DNA of 64,000 bases from Chitinophaga pinensis DSM 2588 (lineage in GTDB: Bacteria; Bacteroidota; Bacteroidia; Chitinophagales; Chitinophagaceae), in NCBI RefSeq assembly GCF_000024005.1, contig NC_013132.1:1612001-1676000 (forward strand), given 5' to 3'. Below, one piece after another: positions 34,009 through 42,533 of this stretch. The notes below the pieces were generated by a model. It did not search any database. It worked only from the letters and a program-made list of their open reading frames with translations, and was not told the DNA's origin. A program made the translations under genes and the position numbers. Each line of letters opens with the position of its first letter. Position 1 is the first letter of the stretch.

Positions 34009-34782
34009 ATGAAGACGAAGATAAAATATGTCTCAGCATTAATGGCCCTGATCTCCGTACTGGCATTGCATACAACAAGCGTATCCGCGCAGCAGAAAAA
34101 GAAGGTACTCATTGTAGTGACTTCCTTTTCCGCATTGAAAGATGGTACTAAAATGGGCCTCTGGCTGGAAGAGTTCACCACTCCTTACTACCTGTTAAAA
34201 GAAAACAATATCGAACTGACGATCGCTTCTCCTGAAGGCGGTAAAGCACCTGTTGATCCGAGAAGTATATTACCTGATTTCCTGACGCCGTCTGCAAAAC
34301 AATTTCTGGGGGATGGGCAGGCACAGAAGGTGCTGAATAATACCGTAAAACTGAGTACGGTTAAGGCAAAAGATTATGACGCAGTATTCTACCCCGGTGG
34401 ACATGCACCTATGTGGGACCTGCCTGAAAATGCAAAATCAGTTGCCCTGATCCAGGCATTCATCGAACAGCAAAAGCCTGTTGCCTTCGTTTGTCATGGT
34501 CCTGCTGCTTTAAAGAATATTAAGACAAAAAGCGGGGCTTACTTCACCAGTGGTAAGACAGTTACCGGCTACTCTAATAATGAAGAACAGACCGGTCAGA
34601 CGACACACCTGATACCTTTCTCCCTGGAGGATATGTTGAAAGAGCGTGGCGCTAAATATGAAAAAAGTGAAACGCCATGGGGGCCATTTGCAGTACAGGA
34701 CGGTTTGCTGATCACAGGACAGAATCCTGCTTCTGCAGCACCAACGGCACAGAAATTACTGGTGGCTTTATCCGCAAAATAA
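34009..34782 (+). CDS. DJ-1/PfpI family protein, exported
   Basis: 257 residues with a signal peptide (MKTKIKYVSALMALISVLALHTTSVSAQ region, cleavage near residue 28). The class I glutamine amidotransferase-like core carries the nucleophile elbow AFVCHGPAAL (Cys), an acidic residue in MGLWLEEFTTPYY and the motif YDAVFYPGGHAPMWD. These are features of Hsp31/PfpI-like proteins: chaperone, glyoxalase or deglycase. Export to the periplasm is common in Bacteroidetes members. It is divergent from a Crp/Fnr gene with a shared operator. Confidence 0.88.
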   Translation: MKTKIKYVSALMALISVLALHTTSVSAQQKKKVLIVVTSFSALKDGTKMGLWLEEFTTPYYLLKENNIELTIASPEGGKAPVDPRSILPDFLTPSAKQFLGDGQAQKVLNNTVKLSTVKAKDYDAVFYPGGHAPMWDLPENAKSVALIQAFIEQQKPVAFVCHGPAALKNIKTKSGAYFTSGKTVTGYSNNEEQTGQTTHLIPFSLEDMLKERGAKYEKSETPWGPFAVQDGLLITGQNPASAAPTAQKLLVALSAK

Positions 34783-34789
34783 AAGTATG

Positions 34790-34815
34790 ATCCGGGATGC
34801 ATAGCGCATTCCGGA
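34790..34815. terminator. Bidirectional hairpin between convergent genes
   Basis: Stem ATCCGGGATGC/GCATTCCGGAT (one G-U pair). It lies between the DJ-1 stop and the stop of the convergent membrane protein; the T-run is weak. Confidence 0.55.
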
Positions 34816-35373
34816 TTAATGCTTTCTATATTTGTGACGTATGCCAGTTAATAAAAGTGTAAGTACGATAAACGCGAATGTATATGATGCATACCACAGG
34901 CCATATTGGTAGCAGGGCAATGGTTTGGTAGACCAGTTAGTATGCAGGTAGTCGGGGAGAAAACTAGTGATGAATAGCCAGATATTTTCTATATAAAAGG
35001 AAAGATTACAGAGTATAACCATTGTAATGGTCCAGATAATACTATAGCGCCTTCCTGGTGATAGCGATAAGAGGATATTGATAACCAGTAATAATATCGG
35101 AATTGATAATGCCCGCAACCGGAATAAGAAAAAGCCATGTCCTGCATCGTCCTCGTAATGATAGGCAATAAGTAGTTCAAGCAGCCATAAGAATAACAAA
35201 AAGCAGGCGACAGCAGCAGCTGTTATATTGGCTGAAACAAGCAGATTTTTCTTATGTAGATGAATGAACGTGAAAATTGGTGATAATACCATTAGCAGGA
35301 GAATAGTAAATGCATAGCCGGGAAACAGTGCCCACATATGGTTAGAGAAATATAATAAAACGTCACTCATCAT
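34816..35373 (-). CDS. Membrane protein of unknown function
   Basis: 185 residues with about five hydrophobic helices (FPGYAFTILLLMVLSPIFTF, ITAAAVACFLLFLWLLELLI, LRALSIPILLLVINILLSL, IIWTITMVILCNLSFYIENI, SYTFAFIVLTLLLTGI). No family recognised. The frame extends upstream to 35499 but would overlap the divergent sterol-desaturase gene, and MMSDVLLYF at 35373 is a better start. Confidence 0.55.
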   Translation of the reverse strand: MMSDVLLYFSNHMWALFPGYAFTILLLMVLSPIFTFIHLHKKNLLVSANITAAAVACFLLFLWLLELLIAYHYEDDAGHGFFLFRLRALSIPILLLVINILLSLSPGRRYSIIWTITMVILCNLSFYIENIWLFITSFLPDYLHTNWSTKPLPCYQYGLWYASYTFAFIVLTLLLTGIRHKYRKH

Positions 35374-35483
35374 GTAGAAATACAGGTTATAGGAATGCGA
35401 TGTATAAAGATAGTATCCTTTTTCATTTAGTATGTATTCAGCCAATAGCAGCGATAAGGAGAATTGTTTAGATTTACACTGCT

Positions 35484-36167
35484 TTGAATATCGAAACACT
35501 CCTCAACTATCTGTTGCAGCTACCCGTAGGGTACGTCTGGCTCATTTTCCTGCTGGAAAACGTGCTGATTACCTGTGTCGTCTTATTAATAGGCCGTTTT
35601 TACTATAAAGGCCCTTATACGCCAAAAGAATGGACCATTTGCATCATTACTAATATCATCAATACTATTGTTACTTATGCCGGTTTCTGGCTTTGGAAAC
35701 ATGGAATTGTTAAGATTACGATGGGTGTTTCATGGAATCTCCTGCTGGATTTTCTGCTCCTGTTCCTGGCGATGGACCTGCTGATGTACGTTTTTCATAT
35801 TGCTATCCATAAAACCTTCCTGTATAAAGCGGTACATCGGCTGCATCACGAAGCCGTCGATCCGAAGCCGATAGATCTGTTCGTCCTGCATCCTGTTGAA
35901 GCATTTGGTTTTGGTAGTTTGTGGCTGTTGCTGCTGGTTGTATATCCATTCAACGTCTACGCCATTGTGATCTATCTGATGATCAATGTCATCTTCGGAT
36001 TAGCAGGGCATCTGGGGATAGAGCCTATACCGGAAAAGATCCTGCGCTTACCGCTGATTAAATACCTGGGGACGTCTACTTTTCACCATAATCATCACCA
36101 GGACATAACTCACAATTTTGGTTTCTACACGAGTATATGGGACCGCTTGTTTAAGACTTATAAATAA
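35484..36167 (+). CDS. Sterol desaturase / fatty acid hydroxylase superfamily protein
   Basis: 227 residues, four helices. Eight or more histidines lie in the diiron pattern: HIAIHKTFLYKAVHRLHHEA, LHPVEAF, GHLGIEPI and STFHHNHHQDITHNFGFYTS. These di-iron membrane enzymes hydroxylate or desaturate lipids and sterols using oxygen. The start is probably TTG 35484, because an in-frame stop lies just upstream and there is no early ATG. Its exact substrate is unknown. Confidence 0.85.
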   Translation: MNIETLLNYLLQLPVGYVWLIFLLENVLITCVVLLIGRFYYKGPYTPKEWTICIITNIINTIVTYAGFWLWKHGIVKITMGVSWNLLLDFLLLFLAMDLLMYVFHIAIHKTFLYKAVHRLHHEAVDPKPIDLFVLHPVEAFGFGSLWLLLLVVYPFNVYAIVIYLMINVIFGLAGHLGIEPIPEKILRLPLIKYLGTSTFHHNHHQDITHNFGFYTSIWDRLFKTYK

Positions 36168-36181
36168 GCTGGTGTTACGAC

Positions 36182-36484
36182 CTATGAAATGATATTAAAG
36201 GAGACCAATACGATGGTCACACTTACGCAGATCAACGCAATCAGGAATACATAATCAGCCATTTTCTCCATCCGTTCGCTGCTACGGCTACCTTCTGCGC
36301 GCATAGACAGGAAAGAAAGAAAACAACTGGCCATTAAGAGTAATGCTGCAATGCCGGTACTGTCATCGATCAATGTACTATGATTAAAGTGCATGACTTT
36401 GATAGAGGTCAGCACAATTAAACAAAAGCCCAGGAGGTTAGTGGACGTATTGAGGATGTGTGGTGATTTACTGCCGTGTGTCAT
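36182..36484 (-). CDS. Small membrane protein (100 residues)
   Basis: Three predicted helices (LLGFCLIVLTSIKVMHF, IAALLLMASCFLSFLSM, VFLIALICVSVTIVLVSF) with a short charged loop RAEGSRSSERMEKMAD. I do not recognise a family. It converges with the sterol-desaturase-like gene, 14 nt from its stop. Confidence 0.6.
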   Translation of the reverse strand: MTHGSKSPHILNTSTNLLGFCLIVLTSIKVMHFNHSTLIDDSTGIAALLLMASCFLSFLSMRAEGSRSSERMEKMADYVFLIALICVSVTIVLVSFNIIS

Positions 36485-36806
36485 AATACTGGATTACTAA
36501 AGTGAAAAGTACATAAAACCCGATTCCCCCGGCCAGATCATGAAAATTATAAGGAATTTTTAAGACCATTGATCGCTGCAGGCTTTATTGTACTGTCCGG
36601 TTTCCCCGTTCTTTTGCGTGGTTTTAATGCAGATATCAGTGGTCATGTGGGCGTAGCGAAGGGGAGTGTATTTATTGAAGGTGGCGGCAATTATGGATTC
36701 ATCGATATTCGGAAGGATAGAAAGAACGGCGCCAATAAAACAGGTGCTGCTGTGGTGGTAGTTGGATAAGCATTTAGTTTGTAAATGCCTTTGATCGCTT
36801 TAAACG

Positions 36807-36840
36807 CAAAGAGGTCGACAGGAACAGGTCGACCTCTTTG
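36807..36840. terminator. Strong hairpin, possible bidirectional terminator
   Basis: A perfect 13-bp stem CAAAGAGGTCGAC/GTCGACCTCTTTG with an 8-nt loop. No long T-run follows on either side. It lies just past the end of the gene at 36861-37202 on the minus strand. Confidence 0.5.
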
Positions 36841-36860
36841 TGTGCAGGAAGGAATCTCTA

Positions 36861-37202
36861 TCAACGCGGATTCTTCCTTCTGTATGCAAATATCTTAGTG
36901 AGCGAGACCAGGACACTGATAAGCATCAGCCCGATCATAAACAGAAAAGTCGATTTATCCATGCCCAGGAGGAACACGATCATAATTGCCACAGGCAGCA
37001 ATAACATGCCGTATCCTCTCCAGCCGAACAGACGTTGAAAGAGAGAGACCATAACGCCCCAGATCAGGCTATAAAACGCGCAGCTGGTAAATAATGATAA
37101 TATGGCCTGACCGTCTTTTACCGGAGTCATGAATTGATAGAACAATATACACCACGCGGCAACCAGTATGATATACAAAAGAATATAAGGGACTCTCTTC
37201 AT
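36861..37202 (-). CDS. Small membrane protein of unknown function
   Basis: 113 residues with four helices (MKRVPYILLYIILVAAWCIL, AILSLFTSCAFYSLIWGVM, YGMLLLPVAIMIVFLLGM, TFLFMIGLMLISVLVSLT). The frame runs on upstream to 37310, but ATG 37202 begins a normal membrane protein N terminus. Function unknown. Confidence 0.58.
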   Translation of the reverse strand: MKRVPYILLYIILVAAWCILFYQFMTPVKDGQAILSLFTSCAFYSLIWGVMVSLFQRLFGWRGYGMLLLPVAIMIVFLLGMDKSTFLFMIGLMLISVLVSLTKIFAYRRKNPR

Positions 37203-37447
37203 TGAATTTGTAATAACTATCTGTAAAAATAATAAAAAGGAGGAATCTGCATAGTCAATGCCCTGCGAACAAGCCCCTGATCTTTTAGTGAATGTATCAA
37301 AGAATGCCACGATTGTAAAACAGGGGTGGCCTGATGCTTATGCCGTGTAGACACAACTAGAAGTGCCTGGATCAGCCGGAAGAGACATTTCCTGGATAGG
37401 GAATGTAACTTTTACAATTATTCCCCCGTTCTATCTGAAAACCTATA

Positions 37448-37969
37448 TTGTTTATGAAGCTCAATGTTTACCCTGTTATCCTCGTGTTAATCGCCTCGCT
37501 GTTGATATCGTGTAAGAAGGACATGGAGTTTGGAGATGATTATTCCAAAAGTGAAAAAGCCTGGAACGGCTTTAAGGCTTATTCCGGTAATTCCTATCGT
37601 TATATGGTGGCTACGGCCAGCTGGGCGGGTACTGCATCTGAAACTATTATGACTGTGAAGGATGGGCATGTCATAGCACGTTCATATGTACAGAAAGAGC
37701 GAATACCTGGCAGTCCCGATTTTGTAACACGCACACAGTGGGAAGAAGATGCGGCCAGTCTGGGCTCGCATACAGCAGGCGCCGGATTGTTCACACTGGA
37801 TGATATCTATAGTAGTGCAAAGAATGATTGGTTGAAAAAGCGAGATAATGCGAAGACGTATTTTGAAGCAAATAATCATGGGATGATCTCCAGTTGTGGG
37901 TATGTGGAAGATGGATGCGCGGATGATTGTTTCAGAGGAATCAGTATTGGGTTTATTGAGACGTTATAA
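37448..37969 (+). CDS. Lipoprotein of unknown function
   Basis: 173 residues. Signal MFMKLNVYPVILVLIASLLISC with lipobox Cys22, so it is anchored in the envelope. The mature part is soluble, about 150 residues (YRYMVATASWAGTASETIMT, VKDGHVIARSYV) and ends with a Cys-rich tail SCGYVEDGCADDCFRG that could form disulfides. It resembles secreted proteins of unknown role found singly in Bacteroidetes. A terminator follows. Confidence 0.7.
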   Translation: MFMKLNVYPVILVLIASLLISCKKDMEFGDDYSKSEKAWNGFKAYSGNSYRYMVATASWAGTASETIMTVKDGHVIARSYVQKERIPGSPDFVTRTQWEEDAASLGSHTAGAGLFTLDDIYSSAKNDWLKKRDNAKTYFEANNHGMISSCGYVEDGCADDCFRGISIGFIETL

Positions 37970-37990
37970 TAGCATTTATCTGTGAATAGG

Positions 37991-38022
37991 AAAAAGGCAG
38001 CCTGAGGGCTGCTTTTTGTTTT
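37991..38022 (+). terminator. Terminator of the lipoprotein gene
   Basis: A six-base stem GCAGCC/GGCTGC is followed by TTTTTGTTTT. Confidence 0.75.
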
Positions 38023-38071
38023 ATAAGTGGCTTTATTATATCATTGCGATAGTGTAATAATTGCAACAGAT

Positions 38072-39439
38072 ATGGTATTGTTTGATGAACAGATACGAAG
38101 AATAAAAGATAAACTTTCCCAGGCCCGGAATGTTGATAAATACTTAACGGTATTAGGCGCAAAAAATCATAAATACCAGGTGAATGAGCCTGTTGCTGCG
38201 GAGGATATCCTTAAACTGGAAGAACAATACGGGGTTAGCTTCCCTGATTGTTACAGGTCTTTCTTATTACAGGTTGGGAATGGTGGTACCGGGTATGAAG
38301 ATTCGGCAGCCGGCCCTTATTATGGTATTTATCCATTGGGGAGAAATATAAAAGAGCTCATTGGTGATAAAGCAGAAGAATATCTGAAGAATGATTGTGT
38401 CATTTATCCGGACATGTCAGCGGAATATTGGCAATCATTAAATGCAAAGATTGATGACGATGAAGAGCTTTCGGATGAGGAGCTTTATAGAGAACTGGGT
38501 AAAATATGGGGAGGTGTTATTCCTATCGGATCCCAGGGTTGTGCGTATATTCATGGGCTTATTATAAATGGTGCATATAAGGGACGTGTTGTGAATATCT
38601 CTATGGATGGCCCAAAACCACAATTCACTTTTGAAGTCAATTTCCTGGATTGGTATGAACGCTGGCTGGATGAAGTCATTTCTGGTCAACTATTACAGGA
38701 TGGTGTAAATTGGTTTGGTTATGCAATGGGAGGCCCAGACACGACAATGATCCACCTGTTCTTAGAAACGGGTAGTATCAAGGAAAAAGAAGAATGTTTA
38801 AAGGGCATTTTATGTAAACACAAATTAGAAGCGGAGACAATAGAAATTGTTGAAGAACAATTGTTAAACGGCAGCAAGGAGTTTAAACAAGATCTGCTTC
38901 ACATACTTACCAAATTTGATTATGGAAGAGCAAAACCTTATCTGGTTGACCTGGCCCGAACGGATATAGGAAGTGTTTGCAGTATGATTCGTTGGTATGC
39001 AAAAAGCACCAGTGTTGAATGGGTACCGCTTATTCGCAAATACATAGCCGATGTTGATGATGCGGAGAAATTCAGGTTTTGCACATATTTACTGGCTGAT
39101 GCAACAGCTGACTTTGGTGACCTGATTGTTCCATTTGCAGAAAGAGAACATGAAGAAATGCAAGTGACAGCATTTTATACATTGGGGAAATTGAAAAATA
39201 AAAGCGACTTTTTAGAGACCTTTATAAAAGGACTAAATGCCTCTTCTAACAGGGTTATTCATAGCGCATTGCAGGCACTTTCTGATGTGTACGATATAAG
39301 GCTATTACAACATTATAAAAGAATCGCAGAAAAATTCCCTGAAGAAAAGGACTATATCTTATCAAATCTGAATCATAGGTTAGCAGCGTATGGCTTGAAC
39401 AATAAGACCATTCTGCTGAAAAACGACTTGGGTGAATAA
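38072..39439 (+). CDS. SMI1/KNR4 (SUKH) protein with HEAT-like C-terminal repeats
   Basis: 455 residues. The N-terminal ~170 residues match the SUKH fold: KLEEQYGVSFPDCYRSFLLQ, VGNGGTG and WGGVIPIGSQGCAYIHGLII, then WYERWLDEV. SUKH proteins are common immunity proteins against contact-delivered toxins. From about residue 230 helical HEAT-like repeats follow (RAKPYLVDLARTDIGSVCSM, VTAFYTLGKLKNKSDFLETF, VIHSALQALSDVYDIRLL). The frame extends to 38027; ATG 38072 is the likely start. No cognate toxin is adjacent; the nearest RHS proteins begin 6 kb downstream. Confidence 0.82.
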   Translation: MVLFDEQIRRIKDKLSQARNVDKYLTVLGAKNHKYQVNEPVAAEDILKLEEQYGVSFPDCYRSFLLQVGNGGTGYEDSAAGPYYGIYPLGRNIKELIGDKAEEYLKNDCVIYPDMSAEYWQSLNAKIDDDEELSDEELYRELGKIWGGVIPIGSQGCAYIHGLIINGAYKGRVVNISMDGPKPQFTFEVNFLDWYERWLDEVISGQLLQDGVNWFGYAMGGPDTTMIHLFLETGSIKEKEECLKGILCKHKLEAETIEIVEEQLLNGSKEFKQDLLHILTKFDYGRAKPYLVDLARTDIGSVCSMIRWYAKSTSVEWVPLIRKYIADVDDAEKFRFCTYLLADATADFGDLIVPFAEREHEEMQVTAFYTLGKLKNKSDFLETFIKGLNASSNRVIHSALQALSDVYDIRLLQHYKRIAEKFPEEKDYILSNLNHRLAAYGLNNKTILLKNDLGE

Positions 39440-39475
39440 GTTTTTAAAGACATTCTATTATTAAAGCCCATATCA

Positions 39476-39523
39476 ACCTTCAAAAAATAAGCTGTCAGTA
39501 ATGACAGGTTATTTTTTGAAGGT
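39476..39523. terminator. Long bidirectional terminator hairpin
   Basis: About 22 paired bases with one internal mismatch and a short loop. The lower stem carries A6/T6 runs on both sides, so it can work for both convergent genes. Confidence 0.88.
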
Positions 39524-39550
39524 AAAAGGTTGAATTCGTTTGTGATATTG

Positions 39551-40411
39551 TTACTGCACCAGTCCATTCAGCTCCTTTATATCATCGGCAGTCAGTTCAA
39601 TAGTCGCCGCCTTTATATTCTCCTCCAGGTGAGCCACGCTGGAAGTACCAGGTATCAACAGAATATTATCTGCACGATGTAATAACCAGGCCAATGCCAG
39701 CTGATGCATGGTCACTTGCTTACGGGTAGCTATTTCCTGGAGCTTTTCTTCTAACTGCACCATGCCGCCGCCTATCGGGAACCAGGGAATGAAGGCGATG
39801 TTTTCAGATTTGCAATATTCCAGTACGGACTCCCATTGACGATCCAGTACGCTATAGCGGTTCTGCACTGAAACGACCTTAAAGTGTTTTTGCGCGAGTT
39901 TAATATCCTCTACAGATACCTCAGATAAGCCCAGGTGTCTTATTTTGCCTTGTTGCTGTGCTTTCGCCAGGAAATCAAAGCTGATTTCTGCCGGAACTTT
40001 AGGATCGATGCGGTGTAATTGATAAAGTGCTATCTGTTCCAGTTTAAGTCTGCGCAGACTGCCGTCAAGTGCATCCTGTAAGTGCTGTGGACTGGCGTCG
40101 TTATTAATATCTGCCCAGGGGCCAAAGCGTACAAGGCCGCCTTTGGTGCCTACAATGACATTATCCTTATAAGGATATAACGCATCTGCAATTAATTGCT
40201 CGGAGGTAAATGGGCCGTACTGATCGGCTGTATCAATAAAGTTTACGCCTAATTCAACAGCTCGTTGTAGAACATCTATTGAGTTCTGCGGATTTTCAGG
40301 CATCCCCCAGATCTTTGGGCCGGTAATACGCATAGCTCCATAGCCCATACGATTGATCTCTATATCGCCACCTAATAAAAAGGTCGGTTTAAAACTTGAT
40401 GATGTCTCCAT
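39551..40411 (-). CDS. Aldo/keto reductase
   Basis: 286 residues, (beta/alpha)8 barrel. The tetrad and family motifs are visible: NFIDTADQYGP (Asp, Tyr), VGTKGGLVRFG (Lys), YQLHRIDP (His), then IRHLGLSEVSVEDI and the NADPH-binding end LLIPGTSSVAHLEENI. It reduces aldehydes or ketones with NADPH. An AraC regulator lies 65 nt upstream on the same strand, and paired operator-like repeats sit between them. Confidence 0.93.
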   Translation of the reverse strand: METSSSFKPTFLLGGDIEINRMGYGAMRITGPKIWGMPENPQNSIDVLQRAVELGVNFIDTADQYGPFTSEQLIADALYPYKDNVIVGTKGGLVRFGPWADINNDASPQHLQDALDGSLRRLKLEQIALYQLHRIDPKVPAEISFDFLAKAQQQGKIRHLGLSEVSVEDIKLAQKHFKVVSVQNRYSVLDRQWESVLEYCKSENIAFIPWFPIGGGMVQLEEKLQEIATRKQVTMHQLALAWLLHRADNILLIPGTSSVAHLEENIKAATIELTADDIKELNGLVQ

Positions 40412-40430
40412 ACCAGAAATTTTATGAAAG

Positions 40431-40438
40431 CAAAGCTA
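40431..40438 (-). promoter_or_regulatory. -7 element of the aldo/keto reductase promoter
   Basis: Exact TAGCTTTG on the minus strand, 19 nt before ATG 40411, with TTCG about 20 nt upstream. Confidence 0.55.
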
Positions 40439-40463
40439 TGGCGACCAGCCTTTCCTACCGAAG

Positions 40464-40496
40464 ACTTTTCAAAGTACTATTTATACTTTTCAAAGT
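40464..40496. promoter_or_regulatory. Paired direct repeats, candidate AraC operator
   Basis: ACTTTTCAAAGT occurs at 40464-40475 and again at 40485-40496, 21 bp apart. It covers the 3' end of the AraC gene and lies just upstream of the aldo/keto reductase promoter, the layout of AraC-type activator sites. Confidence 0.6.
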
Positions 40497-41346
40497 TTTT
40501 GCGATAGTCGGAGGGTGTGACGCCTGCATACTTCTTAAAAAACCGGTTGAAATAGCTCTGGTATTCGAAGCCGAGGCCAGCTGCAATGTCCGCCAGGGTG
40601 TATTCTGTATAGCTCAGTAATGATTTTGCTTCAGCAAATAAGCGCTCGCTGATGTGCATAGTGGTGGACTTCCCTGTTGCTTTCTGTACCGCCATATTTA
40701 AATGGTTTACGTGTACAGCGATACGGTCCGCATAATCGGATGCCTTTTTAAGGGAGATCGGCTGTAAAGGCATGTCTATGGGGAACTGATGGTTTAACAG
40801 GCGGATGAATTCGGCAGCAACACGGGGAATCCCGTTCTCCGCTGTATCTGTTGTACGTCGCATTTTGATGGCCTCATGGAATATCAGGCTGAGATGGCTA
40901 CGGTATAACTCGTCCTTATCTGTGTAATCCATGTCAGCGTCGGAACGCATCCGGATAAATAACCCTGTTAAGAACTGTTGCGTAACGGCGTCCGGGAAGT
41001 AAACGGGAGACTCCTGGGTGGTGAACAGGCGATCCATAAGACCGGAAAGTTGTGCGCTGGCGCGGATAAATTCGTCGTTAAATACACAAAAATACCCATC
41101 AGCAGGAATGAGCCTTTCCGGAACCGTCCAATTATAAGGCACAATCGGATTGACCAGCATCAGGGCCGGTTTGTCAACGTAAATGTCTGGTAATGACCCA
41201 TAACGTAGGCTGCATGGAGATCCCTCTGTAACGAGACTGATTTTATAAAAGTCCCTGCGATTATAGGAATCCAGGGTGCACTTGCCTTCATTAATACCGG
41301 CTACCCTGAATTGCCCTTTAGCCTTTTTCATCATTATCGTCGCCAT
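40477..41346 (-). CDS. AraC family transcriptional regulator
   Basis: 289 residues. N-terminal cupin-like region (ISLVTEGSPCSLRYGSLPDI, MLVNPIVPYNWTVP) and C-terminal AraC HTH (YADRIAVHVNHLNMAVQKAT, YTLADIAAGLGFEYQSYFNR, FFKKYAGVTPSDYRKNF). ATG 41346 or the MMKK codons at 41334/41331 could be the start. It precedes the aldo/keto reductase gene on the same strand and probably controls it. The effector is unknown. Confidence 0.92.
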   Translation of the reverse strand: MATIMMKKAKGQFRVAGINEGKCTLDSYNRRDFYKISLVTEGSPCSLRYGSLPDIYVDKPALMLVNPIVPYNWTVPERLIPADGYFCVFNDEFIRASAQLSGLMDRLFTTQESPVYFPDAVTQQFLTGLFIRMRSDADMDYTDKDELYRSHLSLIFHEAIKMRRTTDTAENGIPRVAAEFIRLLNHQFPIDMPLQPISLKKASDYADRIAVHVNHLNMAVQKATGKSTTMHISERLFAEAKSLLSYTEYTLADIAAGLGFEYQSYFNRFFKKYAGVTPSDYRKNFEKYK

Positions 41347-41487
41347 TCTTCAAATTTATACAATTCAAAGAAATTTAACTCCCGATTTTTATGAATTGTC
41401 ATATTATATACCCAAGGGTGGTATGTTGGTCAAATCTTTCCTCTGCCGCAAATGAAACTGCTAAGGATTCGTTAAATTCAGGTCAAC

Positions 41488-41507
41488 TTTTCACTTAAGT
41501 TAAAATG
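41488..41507. promoter_or_regulatory. Operator-like 20-mer, copy 1
   Basis: TTTTCACTTAAGTTAAAATG, a near-palindrome around ACTTAAGT. It is identical to 42491-42510 and lies about 80 bp upstream of the Crp/Fnr gene. Confidence 0.65.
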
Positions 41508-41586
41508 CAGAGATATCCAGTTGCGGAAATTTGGATACTTTGCCTGATACCTGTGAATGTATCAGGAGGAATTTATATCCTTTAAT

Positions 41587-42183
41587 ATGACGATCATGAC
41601 TGAAAACAACGAGATCCTCGCGCAGCATCTAAAGAATTTCGCGGCTTTGACAGAAAAAGACATCGCAGAGAGCGAGACATTCTGGAAAACACGGAAGATC
41701 AATAAAGGCGACTTTTTTAATATGCAGAGTATGGTCTGCAACGATCTCGGACTAGTCGTAAAAGGTATTTTCCGTATTTACTATCATGATCCTAAAACGG
41801 AGACGGATAAAAATATCTTCTTTTTTTCTGAGAATCAGTTCGTCGTTTCTTTCAGAAGTTTTATCTCTCAAAACCCTTGTTGGTACTATATAGAGGCGAT
41901 GGAAGATGCGGAAATTATCTTTATATCCTACAGGGATCTCCATAGCCTTTATGCGAAGAATACCAACTGGCTGCATTTCGGAAAACTGCTGGCGGAATTG
42001 TTCTTTGCTTATGCACAGACACGTGCAGAAGAATTCATGTTTTTCTCCCATGAAGAACGATACCTGCGCTTGTTAGATGAACATCCGAATATCATCGAAA
42101 GGATTCCTGCTTATCATATTTCATCTTTTCTGGGAATCACGAATCCTTCATTAAGCAGGATCAGAAAACGGGTGAAACGCTAA
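41587..42183 (+). CDS. Crp/Fnr family transcriptional regulator
   Basis: 198 residues from ATG 41587 (ATG 41596 and 41557 are alternatives). The effector barrel reads KINKGDFFNMQSMVCNDLGL and VKGIFRIYYHDPKTETDKNI; the C-terminal HTH is IERIPAYHISSFLGITNPSL followed by SRIRKRVKR. No cysteine cluster of the Fnr kind is present. Two identical near-palindromes flank the gene, probably its own binding sites. Confidence 0.9.
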   Translation: MTIMTENNEILAQHLKNFAALTEKDIAESETFWKTRKINKGDFFNMQSMVCNDLGLVVKGIFRIYYHDPKTETDKNIFFFSENQFVVSFRSFISQNPCWYYIEAMEDAEIIFISYRDLHSLYAKNTNWLHFGKLLAELFFAYAQTRAEEFMFFSHEERYLRLLDEHPNIIERIPAYHISSFLGITNPSLSRIRKRVKR

Positions 42184-42221
42184 TAGGATAAACTGCCCTG
42201 AACCGGCGATTTTTCATACAC

Positions 42222-42460
42222 TTATATGGCGCTTTTCATATCAGCCGTTCTGGACAGGTGAAATGCGGCAAGCAGGTAATAAAAGACGCCAAATGCGGCA
42301 TATCCCGGCCAGGCTGTTTATACCCATGGTAGGTACGTTGGCCATCACAATAAAGGGAATACCGCCAATTACTGATTGACCACCGCTAATGATCATCCTG
42401 ACTGTATGTTGTTGTATGATAGTATGACGTTGACATGATGTTGTATTTGTTGTTTCTCAT
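42222..42460 (-). pseudogene. Decayed small membrane protein gene
   Basis: The minus strand carries ATG at 42460 (MRNNKYNIMSTSYYH...), then after frameshifts GGQSVIGGIPFIVMANVPTM in one frame and WPGYAAFGVFYYLLAAFHLS (followed by RTADMKSAI) ending in a stop at 42222 in another. The pieces read as one hydrophobic protein broken by two frame changes. Family unknown. Confidence 0.45.
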
Positions 42461-42490
42461 GTCAAAGGTCCGCAGTACCGGTCAATCCAT

Positions 42491-42510
42491 TTTTCACTTA
42501 AGTTAAAATG
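42491..42510. promoter_or_regulatory. Operator-like 20-mer, copy 2
   Basis: Identical to 41488-41507, including a GGTCAA hexamer a few bases before each copy. It lies just upstream of the decayed membrane protein gene (minus strand). Confidence 0.65.
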
Positions 42511-42533
42511 ATGACCTGAATCGTGTGCAGGTC

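Noticed and set aside
36506-36769. Plus-strand open frame (EGGGNYGFIDIRKDRKN-like product)
   Set aside because: It has only a TTG or no start and no recognisable domain. It could be a decayed fragment, but evidence is too weak.
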